DNA of 64,000 nucleotides from JALHMQ01 sp020248785. GTDB taxonomy: Bacteria > Pseudomonadota > Gammaproteobacteria > Burkholderiales > Burkholderiaceae_F. This document shows, piece after piece, positions 58,129-64,000 of this stretch; position 1 is the first letter of the stretch, and every line of letters begins with the position of its first letter. Made by a program: the position numbers and the translations under genes. The stretch covers positions 1 through 64,000 of the forward strand of contig JBKDNL010000028.1 of the NCBI GenBank assembly GCA_046343415.1. Direction: 5' to 3'. The notes below the pieces were generated by a model, which had not been told where the DNA came from, did not search any database, and saw only the letters and a list, made by a program, of their open reading frames with translations.

Positions 58129-58599
58129 ATGGCGCTCAAGATCACATCAGACGAGGAGCTGCAGGAACTCGCCCTCGAACTCGGCGCGACCGTCGATTTC
58201 GGCGATGGGCGGGTGTTCAACGCGGCCAGCCGGCAGGGCGCGCGCCGCCGCAAGGCGGCCGAGCCGGCCGCGCCGCCCCCTGCGCCGCCCACAGCCCCGG
58301 CGGTGGACATGGCGCCCGTCCTGAAGGTACTGGAGGGCCAGCAAGAGCTGGTGCGCAGCCTCGCGGCCCTGGCTGAGCGGCCCGCCCCTCCTCCCGCCCC
58401 GGCCCCCGTGGTGGTGAAGGAGACGACGGTGGTCACAGGCTGGACGTTTCAGATCGAGCGCGCCGGCCCGATGGGGCTGGCGAAGCAAATCACCGCAGTG
58501 CCGACGCTGGGCGTGGCCCCGCCGGGCAAGAAGCTGCAGCATGTTTTCGAGATCGAGCGGGACGCCAACGGCGCCATCTCCGCTCTTGTCTGTAAGTAG
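58129..58599 (+). CDS. Hypothetical late protein
   Basis: 156 residues. A helical start (DEELQELALELGATVDFG), two Pro/Ala linkers flanking LKVLEGQQELVRSLAAL, and a beta-rich end (GWTFQIERAGPMGLAKQI). No family recognised; probably a minor structural protein. Confidence 0.6.
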   Translation: MALKITSDEELQELALELGATVDFGDGRVFNAASRQGARRRKAAEPAAPPPAPPTAPAVDMAPVLKVLEGQQELVRSLAALAERPAPPPAPAPVVVKETTVVTGWTFQIERAGPMGLAKQITAVPTLGVAPPGKKLQHVFEIERDANGAISALVCK

Positions 58600-58607
58600 G
58601 AGAAACA

Positions 58608-59093
58608 ATGCCCATCCTCACAAGCGAAATTGAGGCGCGCTTTTCCGGCGGCGCCGGCAACTCGAACCCCTTGCTGTCCATCGGCGGGGTGAAGTCCAGC
58701 GTCCAAGTCACGGCGGCGCTGTTTGACGACGTGGACAGCGCCGAGTCAGCGGCCGGCGACACGGAGTACCGCTGCGTCTACATCCACAACGCCAACGGCA
58801 CGCTGACGCTGCAGAACCCGGTGATCTGGCTGACGGCTGAGTCGCCGAACTACATCGACATCGGCGTCGGGGCGAGCGCGGTCAACGCGACCGAGACGGC
58901 CGTGGCGAACGAAAACACCGCGCCGGCCGGCGTGTCGTTCTCCAGTCCCGGCAATAAGGGCGCGGGCCTCGCGCTGGGCAACATCCCGCCGGGCCAGCAC
59001 AAAGCGGTGTGGGTGCGCCGCACGATCCCGGCCGCGGCCGGCGCCGCGGCCGGCTCGTTCTCGTTCCGTGTCGAAGGCGACACGCTGCCGTAA
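58608..59093 (+). CDS. Hypothetical structural protein
   Basis: 161 residues, beta-rich (YRCVYIHNANGTLTLQNPVIWL, HKAVWVRRTIPAAAGAAAGSFSFRVEGD). AGGAGA precedes the ATG. The pattern suits a sheet-rich virion domain; no family recognised. Confidence 0.65.
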   Translation: MPILTSEIEARFSGGAGNSNPLLSIGGVKSSVQVTAALFDDVDSAESAAGDTEYRCVYIHNANGTLTLQNPVIWLTAESPNYIDIGVGASAVNATETAVANENTAPAGVSFSSPGNKGAGLALGNIPPGQHKAVWVRRTIPAAAGAAAGSFSFRVEGDTLP

Positions 59094-59102
59094 GGACTAG
59101 AG

Positions 59103-59561
59103 ATGTCAACTGACGTTGGGCTTGGATACACGGAAGGCTCGGGCCGGCAAGTCGCCGCCCTGCGCGACGCGGGCAACGTCGACCACCAAAAGGCGCTGGT
59201 CGAGTTCGAGGGCGCCGACACCGAGCCGCGCAAAGTCTCGGCTGCGAGCCCGCTGCCCGTGGAGGCGTACGGCGAGGTGGTCGAGGCCATCGAGGCGATG
59301 CGCATGGCGGTGCAAGCGATGACCCGCACTATCGGCCTGATGCAGCCGGACGCTGCCGCGCGCATGCGCGTGGCCGTCGATGCGATCTCATCGGGCCTGA
59401 CGCTCGCCACGGTGACCGCAGTGGGCACGGTCACCACGGTCACCACGGTCAACACGGTGACCAACCAGGCGCAGATGGGCGGCCTTTCGACGCAAGACCA
59501 AGTGCCGGCGCTCATGCGCATGGCCGCAAACAGCCTTCGCTCTAACATCCTGGTGACCTGA
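59103..59561 (+). CDS. Hypothetical structural protein
   Basis: 152 residues. The N-terminal part (RDAGNVDHQKALVEFEGADTEPRKVS) is followed by an amphipathic helix and a Thr/Val run (TVTAVGTVTTVTTVNTVTN). No family recognised. Confidence 0.6.
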   Translation: MSTDVGLGYTEGSGRQVAALRDAGNVDHQKALVEFEGADTEPRKVSAASPLPVEAYGEVVEAIEAMRMAVQAMTRTIGLMQPDAAARMRVAVDAISSGLTLATVTAVGTVTTVTTVNTVTNQAQMGGLSTQDQVPALMRMAANSLRSNILVT

Positions 59562-59562
59562 C

Positions 59563-60996
59563 ATGGCAACGACCAACGGCAACCGCAAAATCCTCGACCT
59601 GAAGCGCTGGGAGTTCTGCACCCCGGCGCCGACCGCCAAGGTGGCGGGCGCATTCGTCGCATCCTCGCGCCACTACCGACAGCAGCAGTTATTCGTCGCC
59701 AGTAACTCAGCCGCTTGGCTCTACAACCCGAACGAGGATGGCTGGGTGGCGCTTCCGTCGCCGGCGCTGGCCGGCACGTTTGGCGCGGGCGCCTCGGGCT
59801 GTGCCGCGGGCCACTCCATCGGCACGACGGTGGGCGCACAGGCGCTCACGGCGACGGGCGGCACGGTCAACACAATCGGCACCAACCAGTCGCTTGCGCG
59901 CGATCTGCGCGGGTACAAGGTGCAAATCCTCGCCGGCCCGAATGCGGGCGCCACGCTCGATATCGTCTCGAACACCATTGGCGCGGCCGCCACGATCACG
60001 GTGCCGACGCAGGGCGCGGCGTTCACTGCCTCGACCGTCTACCGTCTGCTGACGCCGACCTTCTACGTGGTGGGCGCGGGCACGCTCGCAGCGGGCTCGT
60101 TTCGCAAATACTGCTTCGCCACGAATATCTGGACGACGCTGGCGAACACCGGCCTGCCGGCTTCGCTCGGCACGGACGGCAAGCTAATCTCCACGCCCTC
60201 GTGGATGGACAACGGCTACCTGAACTTTGGCTCGGGCACCGCAACCGCTGGCGCAGCGGCCGCTCTGACGCAGACTGGCAAGACCTGGGCGGTGAACCAG
60301 TGGACGAATTCGCAGGCGCAGATCGTCGCCGGCCCGGGCGCGGGCCAGATTCGGACGATTGCCTCCAACACCGCCGACACGCTGACGGTTAGCCCGGCCT
60401 GGGCCACCGCCCCGGGCGCCGGCTCGGTCTATCAAATCCAGGCCAACGACGACTTCATCTACTACATCGGCAACAACGCGGTCACCATGTTCCGCTACTC
60501 GATCAGCGCGAACACCTGGACGACGCTGGCCCCCGGTGTCGCACGCGCCGGTGCGCCGGGCGCGGGCATGAGCGGCCACTGGGTGTGGGGCGCGACCGAG
60601 TCGGACTGGAACGCCGAGAGCACGATCCAGAACGGGCGCTACATCTACTCGTTCCGTGGCGCCGGCGGCGCCGCGATCGACCGCTACGACATCGCCGCGA
60701 ACGCCTGGGCCGCGGTTACCTACGCGCCAGCGACCGAGACGTTCGGCGCGGGGTCGACGTACACCTTGATCGAGGGCGATATCTTCGTCTGCAAAGAAGC
60801 GACCGGCCGCTGGTTCCGCTTCAAGTGCGCAACGAACGAGATGGACGGCTGGACCACACAGCTCTACCCGCACGGTGCCGCGCTGGTGGGCGACACAGCC
60901 TTCGACGCGACGTACTTCGACGGCGCCACCAAAATCCACTACGTCTACTCGATCCTCAACACGAGCGCAATCACGTTGCGCCAAATGGTGATCTGA
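59563..60996 (+). CDS. Kelch/beta-propeller-like virion protein
   Basis: 477 residues with repeated aromatic blades: SAAWLYNPNEDGWVALPSP, RYSISANTWTTLAPGVA, RYDIAANAWAAVTYAPAT, FRFKCATNEMDGWTTQLYP. Two similar segments TLDIVSNTIGAAATITV and IRTIASNTADTLTVSPAW occur between blades. Likely an adhesin- or fibre-type virion protein. Confidence 0.7.
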   Translation: MATTNGNRKILDLKRWEFCTPAPTAKVAGAFVASSRHYRQQQLFVASNSAAWLYNPNEDGWVALPSPALAGTFGAGASGCAAGHSIGTTVGAQALTATGGTVNTIGTNQSLARDLRGYKVQILAGPNAGATLDIVSNTIGAAATITVPTQGAAFTASTVYRLLTPTFYVVGAGTLAAGSFRKYCFATNIWTTLANTGLPASLGTDGKLISTPSWMDNGYLNFGSGTATAGAAAALTQTGKTWAVNQWTNSQAQIVAGPGAGQIRTIASNTADTLTVSPAWATAPGAGSVYQIQANDDFIYYIGNNAVTMFRYSISANTWTTLAPGVARAGAPGAGMSGHWVWGATESDWNAESTIQNGRYIYSFRGAGGAAIDRYDIAANAWAAVTYAPATETFGAGSTYTLIEGDIFVCKEATGRWFRFKCATNEMDGWTTQLYPHGAALVGDTAFDATYFDGATKIHYVYSILNTSAITLRQMVI

Positions 60997-61160
60997 TGAC
61001 CACGCTCGCTGAACTGATCGGGGTGCTCCAGGGCAAGCTGGCGAACCTGTCGACGCTTCGCACTTCGGCCGAGAGGCTGGGGGATTTGGAGCGGGTCGCC
61101 GCGCTCGACGCGGAACTGACAGAAACGCAAGTCACGCTGGACGCGCTGCTCGCGGAGTAA
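60996..61160 (+). CDS. Small coiled-coil protein
   Basis: 54 residues, all helical heptads (LIGVLQGKLANLSTLRTSAERLG). TGATG couples it to the previous gene. Perhaps a fibre or trimerisation helper. Confidence 0.55.
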   Translation: MTTLAELIGVLQGKLANLSTLRTSAERLGDLERVAALDAELTETQVTLDALLAE

Positions 61161-61163
61161 CGA

Positions 61164-61922
61164 ATGCTGCTCACGCTGCTCCAGAGTCAGAGCGGCGGCG
61201 GCACGACAGTCGTTGGCCGGACTTATTCGTTCGGCTACTCGGTCACGGGCGTCGTCGGGCGGGACTTCGCCTTCACCTACACGGTGCAGGACGGGTCGAC
61301 CTCGGCTGTCGGCCGCGACTTCTCGTTCAATTACAACGTCGTCACGGCGGCCGGCCAGACGTTTACGTTCACCTACAGCATCGTCGCCCCGGTCGGGCGC
61401 GAGTTCGCGTTCAACTACAACGTCGTCGCCCCGGCCGGGCGCGAGTTCGCGTTCAGCTACAACGTCGGCGCCCCGGCCGGGCGCGGGGTCGCGTGCACCT
61501 ACGCGGTGCACGATGGCTCGACCGCGGCGGTCGGGCGCGAGTTCGCGTTCAGCTACAACGTCGTCGCCCCGGTCGGGCAGGACTTCTCGTTCACGTACAA
61601 CGTCGTCGCCCTGGTCGGGCAGGACTTCGAGTTCACTTACAGCGTCGCCGGGCCGGCGCTCTCGGTGGCCGGCCGCGACTTCAGTTTCAGCTACGGGGTG
61701 GCCGGGCCGGTCGGCCGGGAGTTCGCTTTCACTTACAACGTGCAGGGCTTCGGCCTGCCGTTCATGGGCTGGGACTTCTCTAACGGCAGCGCCCCCAAGA
61801 AGAAAAAACAGACTTACAATGCAGACTTGGTACTCCGCGACGATGAGGAGGTGCTGTCCCTCATCGCCTCTTTGATGGCACAGGGCTACTTCAATGGCGA
61901 AGTTCAACGCGAAACTGTCTAA
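61164..61922 (+). CDS. Repeat protein with about 12 FxFxYxV units
   Basis: 252 residues, mostly tandem units of 14-18 residues such as VGREFAFNYNVVAPAG, alternating hydrophobic and polar, as in beta-solenoid or fibre shafts. The end (NADLVLRDDEEVLSLIASLMAQGYF) is a different, conserved-looking domain. It overlaps the start of the giant gene by 29 bases. No family recognised. Confidence 0.7.
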   Translation: MLLTLLQSQSGGGTTVVGRTYSFGYSVTGVVGRDFAFTYTVQDGSTSAVGRDFSFNYNVVTAAGQTFTFTYSIVAPVGREFAFNYNVVAPAGREFAFSYNVGAPAGRGVACTYAVHDGSTAAVGREFAFSYNVVAPVGQDFSFTYNVVALVGQDFEFTYSVAGPALSVAGRDFSFSYGVAGPVGREFAFTYNVQGFGLPFMGWDFSNGSAPKKKKQTYNADLVLRDDEEVLSLIASLMAQGYFNGEVQRETV

Positions 61923-64000
61923 CTGCGTAAAGACGGCGGGCAAGTTCACCCCGTCCGAGATCGCCAAGCTGGACGACGCTGCTGCGGCCTACGGCGAGGA
62001 CACCGACGCCTACATCGCTGCGGTGCAAGACGCCATCGCCAGCACCGAGGCCATGATGGGCCTGATCCGGGAGCAGGCACAAGCTGCCGCCGCCCTGGCG
62101 CCCACCGCCGAAAGCAGCGTGCAGGGCGCCCGCCCCGCGCGCCGCGTGAGCAAGGTCGAGCTGGCCGACATGCAGGAGATCGACTCCGCTGTCGAACGCT
62201 ACGAGGGCGCCCGCAAGCAGAAGGACGCCGACGAGGCCGCCCGCTGGCTGTACGACGAGGCGCGCGAGAACGAGAGCCCGCGCGTGCGGGAGTACGCCCG
62301 CCAGAAGTTCGAGGAGGCGGTCGACCCGATCACCCGCGAGGGCATCGAGCGCACGTCCAACAACAACGCCGGCCGCAAGTCGAGCTGGAACCACTTCGTC
62401 GAAACGAACACCGAGACGGCCGCGCTGCCTGACTCGCTCGACAGCGCGCCGGGCCAGGACAACGCTATCCCGGCCAGCGAGCTGAAGTACGACAACTGGG
62501 CGCTGACGCCCGAGGAGTCGCAGATCGTGGGCGGCGCGCTCGCTGACGTGCAGCAAAGCCCCGCGGGCAAGCTGATGTCGGTGGCTGCAAAGATGATCGA
62601 CGGCGTCGTCGGCATGCAGCACAGGGAGGGAGAACACTACGCGGCGGCCATCACGGGCGGGCGCTGGGGGCAGGCGTATATCGGCTTCACGCGCCTGCTA
62701 CTGGACTCGCTCGCTGCAAACGCGGACGGCGCGAAGGCTGACCTGCGCCTGACGCTCGCGCACGAGCTGACGCACGTCGTGGACGCCAAAGCCGCGGAGG
62801 GCACAAGCCGCTTTGCTTCAGACAGCGAAACGAGCCCGGTCTACTCGGACGGCACTACGCACGGCCCGGTGATGCAGGAGGCGCTCGACTACTTTGCGCG
62901 GGGCGGCGGCAACGAGTCGATCACTGCAGCACTGGAATACGCCATCGTGCGGCTCGCGTTCGGCGACAAGAGTGCGGGCGTGTTCGGCCGCCGCGAACTG
63001 ACGCCCCGGCTGATCGAGCTTTACTACAATGACGCCGATACCCTCGAAGCAGAGCTGCCGCAGGCGCATGCCTTCGTCAAGGCCCTGGTCGAGGCCCCCA
63101 ACTTCACGGCAATCAAGGACACCTTCAATGGGCGACGGGCTGCAAGCAGCGATGAACGCGTTCAAGGATCGGTTCGGGTACTACCCGCAGATCGGAGCGC
63201 GAATGACTCGGGATCAATTTCTGGAAGCAATCGACAAATCGGTGCGCGCGGGCGAAGTGGTGCAAGCCCTGCGCCGGCCGGAGCCGGAAGTGGCGGGGGG
63301 TCGGACGGCACTGGCCGACTAGAGTTCAGCATCCCCGAGCCGGACGAGTCCGGCCGGATGGGCCACGCTTTGAACACCATCAAGGGCGCGCTCACCAACT
63401 GGCGCAACCTGCCCGGCGCCCTAGGCTGGCTGTCGCTGCGGCAGATCGCCGACCGCTTCCAGGCGTACCCCAGCGTCAAGCGGTTCGTGGGCGCCTCCCT
63501 GCAGATGGGGCAGCGCGCCGAGCAGATCATGGGCGAGGTCAACAACGCCCTGAAGCCGTGGCGCAACCTGCAGGCCGACACGCAGCGTCAGCTTGGCAAA
63601 GTCATGCTCGAAGCGACGATGGAGCAGGTGCACGTCGACCAGAGCTGGGACAGCGAGGCCAACGCGCACCTGCGCGTGGAAGACCCCGACCTGAGGGCCT
63701 CGAACCGCCGCACCTACGAGCGGCTGCGCGCCGCCTACGTGGCGCTGCCGGAGCGGGCCACGCAGGTCTACAAGCAAGTCCGCGAGACGGGCAAGAAGCA
63801 GTGGGGGGCGCTGGCCGAGGCGCGCGCCACGGACATCATGCGCGCGTACAAGCAAGACCTCGCGCCGATCTTCAGCGACGAGGAGCTGCGCAAGCTGGTC
63901 GCCGACAAGAAGGAGCGCGACCGCATCGCCAGCCAGTTGAAGTCGATGCCGATGACGGTCACGCAGCGCGCGGCCACCAAGCGGCTGATCGAGCATGCGG
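61894..64000 (+). CDS. Giant virion protein with HExxH metallopeptidase motif (3' end outside window)
   Basis: At least 702 residues, still open at the window end. After helical regions comes TLAHELTHVVDAK (His290, Glu291, His294), a zincin site with a downstream Glu-rich helix (VMQEALDYFARGG), then a low-complexity linker near 63125-63320 and a long helical part from LEFSIPEPDESG. Very large ejection-type proteins of this kind carry protease, lysozyme or polymerase domains. Start at 61894 has no strong ribosome site and overlaps the repeat protein. Confidence 0.75.
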   Translation, partial: MAKFNAKLSNCVKTAGKFTPSEIAKLDDAAAAYGEDTDAYIAAVQDAIASTEAMMGLIREQAQAAAALAPTAESSVQGARPARRVSKVELADMQEIDSAVERYEGARKQKDADEAARWLYDEARENESPRVREYARQKFEEAVDPITREGIERTSNNNAGRKSSWNHFVETNTETAALPDSLDSAPGQDNAIPASELKYDNWALTPEESQIVGGALADVQQSPAGKLMSVAAKMIDGVVGMQHREGEHYAAAITGGRWGQAYIGFTRLLLDSLAANADGAKADLRLTLAHELTHVVDAKAAEGTSRFASDSETSPVYSDGTTHGPVMQEALDYFARGGGNESITAALEYAIVRLAFGDKSAGVFGRRELTPRLIELYYNDADTLEAELPQAHAFVKALVEAPNFTAIKDTFNGRRAASSDERVQGSVRVLPADRSANDSGSISGSNRQIGARGRSGASPAPAGAGSGGGSDGTGRLEFSIPEPDESGRMGHALNTIKGALTNWRNLPGALGWLSLRQIADRFQAYPSVKRFVGASLQMGQRAEQIMGEVNNALKPWRNLQADTQRQLGKVMLEATMEQVHVDQSWDSEANAHLRVEDPDLRASNRRTYERLRAAYVALPERATQVYKQVRETGKKQWGALAEARATDIMRAYKQDLAPIFSDEELRKLVADKKERDRIASQLKSMPMTVTQRAATKRLIEHA
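63128..63322 (+). CDS. Out-of-frame open reading frame inside the giant gene
   Basis: 64 residues (MGDGLQAAMNAFKDRFGYYP, then MTRDQFLEAIDKSVRAGEVV) in the +1 frame. Over this stretch the +1 frame shows the G/C third-position bias of the phage genes, whereas the giant frame does not. It could be an overlapping gene or the trace of two compensating frameshifts. Confidence 0.35.
   Translation: MGDGLQAAMNAFKDRFGYYPQIGARMTRDQFLEAIDKSVRAGEVVQALRRPEPEVAGGRTALAD

Overview
The window is a high-GC chromosomal segment, most likely from a betaproteobacterium of the order Burkholderiales. The first 10.3 kb carry a host block typical of that group: queG, tsaE, amiC, mutL and miaA, with a dedA gene between amiC and mutL. 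A partial patatin-like lipoprotein gene, an MBL-fold oxygen-binding protein and an AEC-family transporter flank it. A tRNA-Thr(CGT) at 10513-10588 ends the host part.

From the 3' end of that tRNA to the window end (about 53.4 kb) the sequence is one prophage with podovirus-like gene content. Its right end lies outside the window. A tyrosine integrase and a DUF4224 protein sit next to the tRNA. Between about 12 and 31 kb a leftward early operon of small genes overlaps head to tail by 1-4 bases. It encodes DNA and nucleotide enzymes: an HD phosphohydrolase, a dATP/dGTP-diphosphohydrolase-like protein, HNH, VRR-NUC and PD-(D/E)XK nucleases, and a family A DNA polymerase with intact proofreading motifs. 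It also holds accessory genes: a DUF2829/Tad2-like anti-Thoeris candidate, an M28-type peptidase with a DnaJ-like zinc finger, and an 804-aa protein ending in 20 Ala-Glu repeats. A near-perfect sigma-70 promoter at 31162-31190 drives this operon.

A roughly 600-base divergent control region (31047-31653) separates it from rightward genes: a 284-aa protein of unknown function, then (past one leftward 257-aa gene) the late module. The late order is a probable small terminase, GNAT acetyltransferase, DnaQ-like exonuclease, large terminase, portal, scaffold, major capsid protein, adaptor and tail proteins, repeat-rich fibres, internal virion proteins, holin, SAR endolysin, Rz and embedded Rz1, more structural proteins, and a giant virion protein with an HExxH motif that runs off the window.

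The most unusual signals are at the DNA and RNA level. Eight copies of a 29-base inverted repeat (12-5-12) are scattered through the early region. Seven 12-base palindrome-like sites (CTAACRTGTTAG) each lie just upstream of a late gene. Four integron-attC-like sites surround small cassette-like genes, including tad2. A long stem-loop masks the ribosome binding site of the major capsid gene. GCTAGC is strongly over-represented around the control region.
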